DNA of 64,000 nucleotides. Source: Giesbergeria sp. (GTDB lineage: Bacteria > Pseudomonadota > Gammaproteobacteria > Burkholderiales > Burkholderiaceae_C). Location of the stretch: NCBI GenBank assembly GCA_023150295.1, contig JAKLLE010000002.1, positions 1 through 64,000 on the forward strand, written 5' to 3'. Under the pieces are notes generated by a model. That model was not told where the DNA came from. It saw nothing but the letters and a program-made list of their open reading frames with translations, and ran no database searches. Shown piece after piece: positions 37,650 through 45,204 of the stretch (its first letter is position 1; each line of letters opens with the position of its first letter). A program made the position numbers and the translations under genes.

Positions 37650-38754
37650 ATGGAAGCAGAACGCATCAACCAGATCGGCAACACCCTCCAGGACTTGGCC
37701 GCGCGCACGGCCGAGTTACGGAGGTATCTTTGACTTCGATGCCAAATTTGAACGCCTGCGCACGGTAAACGCCTCGCTCGAAGACCCCTCGGTCTGGAAC
37801 GACCCCAAGAAGGCCCAGGAGCTGGGCAAGGAGCAGAAGTCGCTCAACGGCGTCGTGCTCACGCTCGACAAGCTCACACGCGAGCTGGCCGACAACGCCG
37901 AACTGTTCGAGATGAGCAAGGAAGAAGGCGACGACGCGGGCCTGCAGACCATCGAAGCCGAGGCCGAGAAACTGCGCCCGCTGGTGGAGGAGCTGGAATT
38001 CCGCCGCATGTTCAGCAACGAGGCCGACCCGCTCAACTGCTTTGTGGACATCCAGGCCGGCGCGGGCGGCACCGAGGCCTGTGACTGGGCCAGCATGCTG
38101 CTGCGCCAGTACCTCAAGTACGCCGAGCGCAAGGGCTTCAAGGCCACGGTGGAAGAAGAAACCCCCGGCGATGTGGCCGGCATCAAGAGCGCCACCATCA
38201 AGATCGAGGGCGAGTACGCCTACGGCCTGCTGCGCACCGAAACCGGCGTGCACCGCCTGGTGCGCAAGAGCCCGTTCGACAGCTCGGGGGGGCGCCACAC
38301 CTCGTTTGCCTCGCTGTTCGTCTATCCCGAGATCGACGACTCCATCGAGATCAACATCAACCCCGCCGACGTGCGCACCGACACCTACCGCGCATCGGGC
38401 GCGGGCGGTCAGCACATCAACAAGACCGACTCGGCCGTGCGCCTGACGCACATGCCCACCGGCATCGTGGTGCAGTGCCAGGACGGCCGCAGCCAGCACA
38501 GCAACCGTGACGTGGCCTGGCAACGCCTGCGCAGCCGCCTGTACGACTACGAGCTGCGCAAGCGCCAGGAAGAGCAGCAAAAGCTCGAAGACACCAAGAC
38601 CGACGTGGGCTGGGGCCACCAGATCCGCAGCTACGTGCTGGACAACAGCCGCATCAAGGATCTGCGCACCAACGTCGAGATTTCCGCCACGCAAAAGGTG
38701 CTGGACGGTGACCTCGACGCCTTCATCGAAGCCTCGCTCAAGCAAGGCGTATAA
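37650..38754 (+). CDS. prfB: Peptide chain release factor 2, with programmed +1 frameshift
   Basis: RF2 recognises UGA and UAA stop codons and releases the peptide. The gene starts at 37650 ([10 protein letters not shown]), runs 27 codons to an in-frame TGA at 37731-37733 and continues in the +1 frame from GAC at 37732. The shift site is the classical CTT-TGA-C with a Shine-Dalgarno-like GGAGG three bases upstream, so RF2 level feeds back on its own synthesis. The full protein is 367 residues, with GGQ in [17 protein letters not shown]. Continuous-frame starts near 37576 are wrong. Upstream 37362-37649 holds no gene. Confidence 0.95.
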
Positions 38755-38765
38755 GAAAGCAACCC

Positions 38766-41516
38766 ATGCCACACCTGCGTGACGGGCAGGCGGCCCCTGC
38801 CGCCATCTTCCGTGCCGACTACCAGGCGCCCGCCTGGTGGATCGACAGCGTGGAACTCACCTTCGACCTGGACCCGGCCAAGACCCGCGTGCTCAACCGC
38901 ATGCGCGTGCGCCGCAACGCTGCCGTGCCCGCGCAGCCCCTGCGCCTGGACGGCGAGGACTTGAACCTGGCCCGCGTGTTGGTGGGCGGCGCAGGCACCA
39001 GCTTCAAGATGGAAGGCCAGCAGCTCGTGCTGGAGAACCTGCCCGAAGGCACCGAGCCGGTGGAGCTGGAGATCTTCACCACCTGCGTGCCCGAGAAGAA
39101 CACCCAGCTCTCGGGCCTGTACGTGAGCCAGGGCGCCTTCTTCACGCAGTGCGAGGCCGAGGGTTTTCGCCGCATCACCTACTTCCTGGACCGGCCCGAC
39201 GTCATGGCCAGCTTCACCGTGCTGCTGCGCGCCGACAAGGCCGCGTACCCGGTGCTGCTGTCCAACGGCAACCTGGTCGAGCAGGGCGAACTCGAAGGCG
39301 GCCGCCACTTCGCCAAATGGGTCGATCCGCACAAGAAGCCCTGCTACCTGTTCGCCCTGGTGGCGGGCAAGCTGGTGGCGCGCCAGCAGCGCATCGTCTC
39401 GCGTTCGGGCCAGGAGCATTTGCTGGAGGTGTACGTGCGCCCCGGCGACCTGGGCAAGACCGAGCACGCCATGAACTCGCTCATGGCCAGCGTGGCCTGG
39501 GACGAGGCGCGCTTTGGCCTGTCGCTCGATCTGGAGCGCTTCATGATCGTCGCCACCAGCGACTTCAACATGGGCGCGATGGAGAACAAGGGCCTCAACA
39601 TCTTCAACACCAAGTACGTGCTGGCCAGCGAAGCCACGGCCACCGATGCCGACTTCGCCCACATCGAAAGCGTGGTGGGGCACGAGTACTTCCACAACTG
39701 GACGGGCAACCGCGTCACCTGCCGCGACTGGTTCCAGCTCAGCCTGAAGGAAGGCCTGACCGTCTTCCGTGACCAGGAATTCAGCATGGACCTGGCGGGC
39801 AGCCCCTCGGCGCGCGCCGTCAAGCGCATCGAGGACGTGCGCGTGCTGCGCACCGCGCAGTTCCCCGAAGATGCCGGCCCCATGGCCCACCCGGTGCGGC
39901 CCGACAGCTACATCGAGATCAACAACTTCTACACCGTCACCATCTACGAAAAAGGTGCCGAGGTGGTGCGCATGCAGCACAACCTCGCGGCCGACGAGGC
40001 CGCTGGCATTTCTTGCCGTGAGGGCTTTGCCCGGGGCATGAAGCTCTATTTCGAGCGCCACGACGGTCAGGCCGTGACCTGCGACGATTTCGCCCAGGCC
40101 ATTGCAGACGCCAACCCTGGGTCTGAGCTGGCCCAGCGGCTGGAGCAGTTCAAGCGCTGGTACAGCCAGGCCGGCACGCCGCATGTGCGCGCCACGGGCC
40201 AGTACGATGCCGCAGAGCGCCGCTACACCCTCACCCTCACGCAAAGCTGCGCGCCCACGCCGGGCCAGCCCAGCAAGGCGCCCTTCGTCATCCCGGTGGA
40301 GCTGGGCCTGCTCACGCAGGAGGGACGCGCCCTGCCCCTGCAACTCGATGGCGAAGCCGCCCCCGGCGCCACCACGCGCACCGTGGTGCTGGCCGATGAG
40401 AGCCTGCAGCTCACCTTCGTGAATGTGGACAGCGCCCCCGTGCCCTCGCTGCTGCGGGCTTTTAGCGCCCCGGTGGTGCTGGACTGCGACTACAGCGATG
40501 CCGCGCTGCTGACCCTGCTGGCGCACGACAGCGACGCCTTCAACCGCTGGGAAGCCGGCCAACGCCTGGCACTGCGTATTGCTATCAAAACAATAGCTGA
40601 TAGCGCAATACTGACGGGCGCTGAAGGCCAAATTGATCAAAAAATTCTGCCCGACAACTTCGTTCAGGCCATGCGCGGCGTGCTGCGCCACCCTGGGCTG
40701 GATGCCGCGTTCAAGGAGCTGGCGCTCACCCTGCCCTCGGAAACCTACATCGCCGAGCAGCTGGATGTGGTCGATCCGCAGCGCGTGCACGCCGTACGCG
40801 AGGCCATGCGCCTGCAACTGGCCCTGGCGCTACAGGACGACTGGCAGTGGGCCTACGAGCACCACCAGCAGACGGGCGCCTACCGGCCCGACGCGGTCTC
40901 TGCCGGACGCCGCGCCCTCGCGGGCATGGCCTTGTCCATGCTGTGCCTGGCCGCGCGCACCACGGGCGACCAGGTCTGGCCCGGCAAGACCTACCAGCGC
41001 TTCAAGACCGCAGGCAACATGACCGACCGCTTCAACGCCCTGGCCGCCCTGGTGGGCAGTGGCAACGCGCTGGCGGCACCGGCGCTGGAGCGCTTCCACG
41101 CACTCTTCAAGCACGAACCGCTGGTCATCGACAAGTGGTTTGCACTGCAGGCCGGCAGCCCCGACCGCGGCGGCAACGTGCTGCCCACGGTGCGCCAGCT
41201 CATGCAGCATGCGGACTTCAGCCTCAAGAACCCCAACCGCGCGCGCAGCCTGATCTTCAGCTACTGCAGCGCCAACCCTGGCGCCTTCCACCGCCGGGAT
41301 GCAGCGGGCTACGTGTTCTGGAGCGAGCGCGTGATCGAGCTCGATGCCATCAACCCGCAGGTCGCAGCACGCCTGGCCCGCGCCATGGACCGCTGGAAGA
41401 AACTGGCTGAACCCTGGCGCACCGCCGCCCGTGAAGCCATCGCCCGCGTGGCCGCACGCGAACACCTGAGCAATGATGTGCGCGAGGTCGTCACCCGCGC
41501 ACTGGCCGACGAATAA
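38766..41516 (+). CDS. pepN: Aminopeptidase N
   Basis: A 916-residue zinc metallopeptidase (family M1) that removes N-terminal residues from peptides in the cytoplasm. The motifs are complete: GAMEN exopeptidase motif (MGAMENKGL), HEYFH at 306-310, and the third zinc ligand E329 in LKEGLTVF. The C-terminal helical superhelix is present. It follows prfB by 11 bp and precedes fbp by 11 bp. The segment 40578-40645 is a copy of the dispersed repeat, read in frame as a variable loop that by my alignment from memory is about 7 residues longer than in E. coli PepN. Confidence 0.94.
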   Translation: MPHLRDGQAAPAAIFRADYQAPAWWIDSVELTFDLDPAKTRVLNRMRVRRNAAVPAQPLRLDGEDLNLARVLVGGAGTSFKMEGQQLVLENLPEGTEPVELEIFTTCVPEKNTQLSGLYVSQGAFFTQCEAEGFRRITYFLDRPDVMASFTVLLRADKAAYPVLLSNGNLVEQGELEGGRHFAKWVDPHKKPCYLFALVAGKLVARQQRIVSRSGQEHLLEVYVRPGDLGKTEHAMNSLMASVAWDEARFGLSLDLERFMIVATSDFNMGAMENKGLNIFNTKYVLASEATATDADFAHIESVVGHEYFHNWTGNRVTCRDWFQLSLKEGLTVFRDQEFSMDLAGSPSARAVKRIEDVRVLRTAQFPEDAGPMAHPVRPDSYIEINNFYTVTIYEKGAEVVRMQHNLAADEAAGISCREGFARGMKLYFERHDGQAVTCDDFAQAIADANPGSELAQRLEQFKRWYSQAGTPHVRATGQYDAAERRYTLTLTQSCAPTPGQPSKAPFVIPVELGLLTQEGRALPLQLDGEAAPGATTRTVVLADESLQLTFVNVDSAPVPSLLRAFSAPVVLDCDYSDAALLTLLAHDSDAFNRWEAGQRLALRIAIKTIADSAILTGAEGQIDQKILPDNFVQAMRGVLRHPGLDAAFKELALTLPSETYIAEQLDVVDPQRVHAVREAMRLQLALALQDDWQWAYEHHQQTGAYRPDAVSAGRRALAGMALSMLCLAARTTGDQVWPGKTYQRFKTAGNMTDRFNALAALVGSGNALAAPALERFHALFKHEPLVIDKWFALQAGSPDRGGNVLPTVRQLMQHADFSLKNPNRARSLIFSYCSANPGAFHRRDAAGYVFWSERVIELDAINPQVAARLARAMDRWKKLAEPWRTAAREAIARVAAREHLSNDVREVVTRALADE
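40578..40645 (+). repeat. Dispersed GCTAT/ATAGC repeat inside pepN
   Basis: ATTGCTATcaaaacaATAGCTgataGCGC, then gGCGCTgaaGGCCAAATT, the full layout of an intergenic copy. It is translated as [21 protein letters not shown] with no frame break. Base composition drops sharply against its flanks. Confidence 0.75.
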
Positions 41517-41527
41517 GGAGAACCCGT

Positions 41528-42535
41528 ATGGCAAAACGCATCAGCCTCACCCGCTACCTGGTGGAACAGCAGCGCGTGGCAGGCCACATCCCCTCTGAAC
41601 TGCGCCTGCTGCTCGAAGTGGTGGCCCGCGCCTGCAAGAGCATCAGCCAGGCCGTCAACAAAGGCGCCCTGGGCGGCGTGCTCGGCAGCGCCGACAGCGA
41701 GAACGTGCAGGGCGAGATGCAAAAGAAGCTCGACATCATCGCCAACGAGGTGCTGATCGAGGCCAACGAATGGGGAGGCCACCTGGCCGCCATGGCCAGC
41801 GAGGAAATGGACGGCATCTACGTGGTGCCCAACCGCTACCCCCAGGGCGAATACCTGCTGCTGTTCGATCCCCTGGACGGCTCATCCAACATCGACGTGA
41901 ACGTGAGCATCGGCACCATCTTCAGCGTGCTGAAGAAGCCCGAGGGCGACCGCGGCGTCGAGGAGACCGACTTCCTGCAGCCCGGCAGCCACCAGGTGGC
42001 CGCCGGCTATTGCGTCTATGGCCCGCAGACCACGCTGGTGCTCACCGTGGGCGACGGCGTAGCCATGTTCACGCTCGACCGCGAGCAGGGTTCGTTCGTG
42101 CTGACCCAGGAGAACGTGCGCATTCCCGAAGACACCAAGGAATTCGCGATCAACATGAGCAACATGCGCCACTGGGACGAGCCCGTGCGCCGCTACATCG
42201 ACGAATGCCTGCAGGGCAAGGAAGGGCCGCGCGGCAAGGACTTCAACATGCGCTGGATCGCCAGCATGGTGGCCGACGTGCACCGCATCATGTCGCGCGG
42301 CGGCATCTTCATGTACCCCTGGGACAAACGCGAGCCCAACAAGCCCGGCAAGCTGCGCCTGCTGTACGAAGCCAACCCCATGGGCTGGCTCATAGAACAG
42401 GCCGGCGGCGCCGCCACCAATGGCCGCCAGCGCATCCTGGACATCCAGCCCGGCCACCTGCACGAGCGCGTGAGCGTGATATTGGGGTCAAAAAATGAGG
42501 TGGAGCGCGTGACAAGCTACCATTCCGCGCTATAA
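41528..42535 (+). CDS. fbp: Fructose-1,6-bisphosphatase, class I
   Basis: Hydrolyses fructose 1,6-bisphosphate to fructose 6-phosphate in gluconeogenesis. The 335-residue protein has the metal-binding motif [21 protein letters not shown] and the substrate motif region ending [18 protein letters not shown]. Length and motifs are normal. It ends the prfB-pepN-fbp run. Its stop codon overlaps the -10 box of the tRNA-Thr gene downstream. Confidence 0.95.
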   Translation: MAKRISLTRYLVEQQRVAGHIPSELRLLLEVVARACKSISQAVNKGALGGVLGSADSENVQGEMQKKLDIIANEVLIEANEWGGHLAAMASEEMDGIYVVPNRYPQGEYLLLFDPLDGSSNIDVNVSIGTIFSVLKKPEGDRGVEETDFLQPGSHQVAAGYCVYGPQTTLVLTVGDGVAMFTLDREQGSFVLTQENVRIPEDTKEFAINMSNMRHWDEPVRRYIDECLQGKEGPRGKDFNMRWIASMVADVHRIMSRGGIFMYPWDKREPNKPGKLRLLYEANPMGWLIEQAGGAATNGRQRILDIQPGHLHERVSVILGSKNEVERVTSYHSAL

Positions 42536-42536
42536 T
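42509..42536 (+). promoter_or_regulatory. Promoter of tRNA-Thr, inside the end of fbp
   Basis: GTGACA (42509-42514) and a perfect TATAAT (42531-42536) are 16 bp apart, with the tRNA starting 10 bp after the -10 box. The -10 box overlaps the TAA stop of fbp. Confidence 0.65.
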
Positions 42537-42546
42537 CTAAGTCTTC

Positions 42547-42622
42547 GCCGGTGTAGCTCAGTCGGTAGAGCAGCTCATTCGTAATGAGAAGGTCGGGTGT
42601 TCGATTCATCTCTCCGGCACCA
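42547..42622 (+). tRNA. tRNA-Thr (CGT anticodon), attachment site of element 2
   Basis: A 76-nt cloverleaf with anticodon loop TTCGTAA (anticodon CGT) and encoded CCA. The T-stem has two G-U pairs and the acceptor has a U-U mismatch at positions 6:67 (42552 with 42613). From 42575 onward it lies within the 49-bp direct repeat that bounds element 2, so the 3' half of this gene is repeated at 50816. Confidence 0.94.
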
Positions 42623-42623
42623 A
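42575..42623 (+). repeat. attL of element 2 (49-bp direct repeat in tRNA-Thr)
   Basis: The 49 bp from the anticodon stem to one base past CCA are identical to 50816-50864. This is the classic footprint of a tyrosine integrase that recombines within a tRNA 3' half and rebuilds the gene. Confidence 0.93.
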
Positions 42624-42634
42624 TACAGCAAAGG

Positions 42635-42668
42635 AAACCCCGCTATCAATACGGTAGCGGGGTTTTTT
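42635..42668 (+). terminator. Terminator after tRNA-Thr, element side
   Basis: An 11-bp stem (AAACCCCGCTA with TAGCGGGGTTT) is followed by TTTTTT. It lies inside the element, 12 bp after the CCA, and closely matches the host-side copy at 50876. The element therefore brings its own terminator for the tRNA it interrupts. Confidence 0.85.
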
Positions 42669-42673
42669 GTTTC

Positions 42674-42699
42674 CCGTCCGATGTAAGGGCGGATGTAAG
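42674..42699 (+). repeat. 26-bp integrase arm-type repeat, left copy in element 2
   Basis: CCGTCC followed by GATGTAAG-GGCG-GATGTAAG. Identical over 26 bp to the minus strand of 1378-1403, and over the central 20 bp to 50665-50684. Similarity extends a further ten or so bases on the inner side as an ATTTCGG-like string. Confidence 0.7.
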
Positions 42700-42730
42700 A
42701 CGATTTCGGGAATCCCACCCAGCACCAGAC

Positions 42731-42757
42731 AAAAGAAAAGCCCCACGGCGGGGGCTT
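42731..42757 (-). terminator. Terminator ending the element 2 operon
   Basis: On the minus strand AAGCCCC and GGGGCTT pair across a short loop (42738-42757) and are followed by TTCTTTTG. It lies 19 bp beyond the last gene. Confidence 0.7.
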
Positions 42758-42775
42758 CGGTCGGGGGCTTGTGTG

Positions 42776-42994
42776 TCAGCCCGGCGGGTGCATGAATGGC
42801 ATCAGGGCCTTGGCGGCGGCCATGCGCAGGCGCAGCGGCAGGGCTTCATGGTTCATTGCTGCTAAAAGCCATTGCAGCGGGTCGTTTGTCTCAGGCAGGC
42901 CATGCACCAGCACAGGCCGATTGCGTGCGCCTGCGGGCCTTCCTGCGCCTTTCCTGCGGCCTCCCCAGCCGGTCGAACTTGATTGTTTTTCCAT
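42776..42994 (-). CDS. Small phage-type protein with GGRRKGAGRP motif
   Basis: A 72-residue basic protein. The N-terminal GWGGRRKGAGRPAGARN motif is common in small terminase subunits and related phage DNA-binding proteins. The C-terminal half (PLQWLLAAMNHEALPLRLRMAAAKALMPFMHPPG) also recalls such proteins. It is the last gene of the element. It might be a second packaging factor or a helper-interference protein, but its role is not known. Confidence 0.55.
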   Translation of the reverse strand: MEKQSSSTGWGGRRKGAGRPAGARNRPVLVHGLPETNDPLQWLLAAMNHEALPLRLRMAAAKALMPFMHPPG

Positions 42995-43072
42995 GCCCGA
43001 TTTTTTCCGCGAATGAGAAGCAGTGGGGTGTCGCCGGTTCGAGGGTTGTAAGGTTTGACCGTGCCCCCCACC

Positions 43073-43255
43073 CTACGGCACAAGCTCATCAATCCGCGCC
43101 TCTAGCTGGGCAATGTGCGCCTCCATGCAATCCATGCGGGCCTGCAACGCTGCAATGTCATAGCGCGTCACCTGCTCGAACTGTTCGCGCTTGGGTTCCA
43201 TGTGCCTCAAGTAACGCATAACCCCGTCTAGGTTCTGCTCGGGTGTCCGGCTCAT
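43073..43255 (-). CDS. Small coiled-coil protein of element 2
   Basis: A 60-residue protein whose second half is a heptad-patterned helix (YDIAALQARMDCMEAHIAQLEARIDELVP). The start overlaps the stop of the upstream terminase-like gene by 4 bp, implying translational coupling. I do not recognise a family. The 78 bp after it (42995-43072) hold nothing I can name. Confidence 0.55.
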   Translation of the reverse strand: MSRTPEQNLDGVMRYLRHMEPKREQFEQVTRYDIAALQARMDCMEAHIAQLEARIDELVP

Positions 43256-43671
43256 GAGAAATACTCTGCCATTTCGGGGTCACTTTCCCACGGCTTCAAC
43301 CCGCTGTGCAGCGCCTTTTTCAGCCCCGCACTTTCTGGCCTTGTCGTGGCGCTCTTGCACAATCGCAGCTTGCCCGATAGCGCGGCCATTGTTCCCGCGT
43401 ACTGGTTCGATAGCCTCGCAGCGGGGTTAATCGCGCCATCGATGGTGATAGGCCCGTCACGCAGCACCAGCGCATCGCAAAGCCTCTTTTGATGGTCTGC
43501 CATGCACAGCGCCTCGAGTAGCACCATGTCGCCGGTCGAAAAGTAGTTCGCATCCAGCCCGGCGCAGATTGAAACCCACAGCGCAGCAGCACCTGGGGGC
43601 AGGCCATCGGGCGGCGGCGGGCGTTTTGTGTCGAATATGGTTGCCAGTGCGGCGGCGGATTTTCTAGGCAT
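43252..43671 (-). CDS. P27-like phage terminase small subunit
   Basis: About 139 residues. MPRKSAAALATIFDTKRPPPPDGLP followed by AAALWVSICAGLDANYFSTGDMVLLEALCMADHQKRL matches the layout of P27-family small terminases, which recognise phage DNA and recruit the large subunit for packaging. I use the ATG at 43671, which has a GAGGA site; the frame continues upstream with unrelated sequence. With no large subunit in the element, it probably redirects a helper phage's motor, as TerS does in known satellites. Confidence 0.7.
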   Translation of the reverse strand: MPRKSAAALATIFDTKRPPPPDGLPPGAAALWVSICAGLDANYFSTGDMVLLEALCMADHQKRLCDALVLRDGPITIDGAINPAARLSNQYAGTMAALSGKLRLCKSATTRPESAGLKKALHSGLKPWESDPEMAEYFS

Positions 43672-43774
43672 GGTGTGATTCCTCGAAACTACAGGCTTTT
43701 GAACGTAGCTTGGACATGACGGTTTACATATTGGCAGGGGGCAGGTTTTTGCCACCCCCTGCACGCTCAGACAG

Positions 43775-44461
43775 TTAGGCGATAAGCTCCCCCTCGCCTG
43801 GGTAGCTCACACGGGCGGCAAGCTTCGGCACTCGCCTTGGTGCGGCGGCAGCTTCACGGGCGGCTTGCTTTTCGTAAACCTCAACGGGCAGGGCCTTGGA
43901 TGCGATGTAGTCGCCAGCATCACGCGCCCAAGATGGGGCATACCCACCATCAACATCGCGGGTGTCGAAGTAGTCCACACCATGCGGCGTAAAGGCCATT
44001 GCCGGTAGCAGCGTGCCGCTATAGCCCTCCGCCTCGATATTGGCGCGAAACTCCTGTTCGGCCCTGTTCGCGGCGTGCATCTCCTCGACTGCCCGCGCAA
44101 CGCGCGCCACCCGTGCAACATGCTCGCCCACCGCATCGCGACACACCCGGCGCGAATGTTCGCCACGGATGCGCAGCACCTCGCGCTGTTGCAACTCAAT
44201 CGCCCGGCGCAACGCTTCAATCTTGCGCGCAGTCTCGGTGATTCGCTTGCTCAAATTGTCTTGCAGGGCAACGCCAGAAAGCAGCCTATCGGCAAGCTCA
44301 ATCGCGTTCGGCTCAAAGTCTTTGACATCGTGCGCAACGCGCTCGCTGTCCAAATCGTCAGCCAGTTGCCGGGCATCGGTCAGGGCTTCGCGGTAGCTGT
44401 CCAGCTTTGCAACGGCTTCGCGGTAGTCGGCATGGGCGGTGATATTTTTGATTGCTTGCAT
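43775..44461 (-). CDS. Hypothetical helical protein of element 2
   Basis: A 228-residue soluble protein. Residues about 10-150 are long charged helices, probably coiled coil (YREALTDARQLADDLDSERVAHDV; ITETARKIEALRRAIELQQREVLRIRGEHSRR). The C-terminus is less ordered (GYSGTLLPAMAFTPHGVDYFDTRDVDGGYAPSWARD). I do not recognise the family. It sits between the nuclease and small terminase genes, so a DNA-packaging or scaffold-like role is possible but unproven. Confidence 0.6.
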   Translation of the reverse strand: MQAIKNITAHADYREAVAKLDSYREALTDARQLADDLDSERVAHDVKDFEPNAIELADRLLSGVALQDNLSKRITETARKIEALRRAIELQQREVLRIRGEHSRRVCRDAVGEHVARVARVARAVEEMHAANRAEQEFRANIEAEGYSGTLLPAMAFTPHGVDYFDTRDVDGGYAPSWARDAGDYIASKALPVEVYEKQAAREAAAAPRRVPKLAARVSYPGEGELIA

Positions 44462-44474
44462 GGGGCTCTTTCGT

Positions 44475-44669
44475 TTAGATGATTTTGGTGGTGACGTTCT
44501 TAACCAGTGCCACTACGGCGCGGCGCTGTTCGGTGGTGAGATTGCGCGGCATGAGTCCGCCACTGTTGGCAACGCCTACAGCGATTTGTTCCGCCTTGGC
44601 TTGCTCAAACTTCGCCAGTGCTGCGGCCACTGCGGCGGGCGGTTGTTGCCCGGATGATTTTTGGTACAT
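44475..44669 (-). CDS. Small hypothetical protein of element 2
   Basis: A 64-residue protein, Ala/Gln-rich in the first half and basic in the second (MPRNLTTEQRRAVVALVKNVTTKII). It is 13 bp upstream of the 228-residue helical protein in the same operon. No family recognised. Confidence 0.5.
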   Translation of the reverse strand: MYQKSSGQQPPAAVAAALAKFEQAKAEQIAVGVANSGGLMPRNLTTEQRRAVVALVKNVTTKII

Positions 44670-44717
44670 GGCTGTCTTTCAAAGTTGGTGAATGAACGGA
44701 TGCGGTGCGGCGGTTTG

Positions 44718-45089
44718 TTATGGGGCTTGCGCCTCGCCCAAGGTGCGCAACACATCGCGGCAGTCACGCGCCACAAAGGCCACGCCACCAGCGCAGCGGA
44801 TGCGCTCCAGGAATAGGGCTTGCTCAGGGCGCAGGCGTCCGGCCTGGGCTTTCACTTCCACACCCAGCAAGCGCCCATCCTTCAATTGCCCCAGCACATC
44901 AGGGCAGCCCGGCCAGCCGAAACGGATAAAGCGGTTGCCCACCCGTGCGGCTCCGGTGTTCATGCGCTCGGCCCATGCCACGGCGGGATGTGCTCTCAGT
45001 GCCTTCAAGACTTCCACCAGGGCGGCAGCCTCGGGGCGGCTGTTGGTTCTGGGGTTCTGTTGCTCCAGGCCGAAAAGGTCAGCAGTCAT
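44718..45089 (-). CDS. VRR-NUC domain nuclease
   Basis: A 123-residue protein that is one VRR-NUC domain of the PD-(D/E)XK superfamily. The catalytic core is visible: GWPGCPDVLGQLKDGRLLGVEVKAQAGRLRPEQALFLERI, with the Asp of PD and the E-x-K of VEVKA, then the typical GVAFVARDCRDV ending. Stand-alone VRR-NUC proteins are common in phages and satellites and may act on branched DNA during replication or packaging. It follows the primase gene after a repeat-rich 115-bp gap. Confidence 0.85.
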   Translation of the reverse strand: MTADLFGLEQQNPRTNSRPEAAALVEVLKALRAHPAVAWAERMNTGAARVGNRFIRFGWPGCPDVLGQLKDGRLLGVEVKAQAGRLRPEQALFLERIRCAGGVAFVARDCRDVLRTLGEAQAP

Positions 45090-45204
45090 TGCAAAACCTC
45101 CCCACCGTAAACCCCTCCGAAAACCACCCCCCTATTAAAGGGGGGGCGGAGAATTTCGGCGTCGGAAGTCTCCGAAAACGGAGAAAACGGAGAATTTCGG
45201 CGGC
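45090..45204. other. Repeat-rich gap after the primase gene, candidate replication origin
   Basis: It contains a 15-bp direct repeat CGGAGAATTTCGGCG at 45147-45161 and 45188-45202, the inverted pair TCTCCG/CGGAGA at 45169-45184, and a 6-bp C/G stem with an AT loop at 45127-45145. Satellite origins commonly lie next to the primase gene and contain such iterons, hence the suggestion. A packaging signal or attenuator would be alternatives. Confidence 0.45.

Noticed and set aside
37576-37730. Upstream continuous-frame start for prfB
   Set aside because: Its N-terminus does not resemble RF2. The correct start is 37650 with a +1 frameshift.
42862-43092. 76-codon minus-strand ORF overlapping the GGRRKGAGRP gene
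   Set aside because: The other frame has the recognisable motif and a better context.
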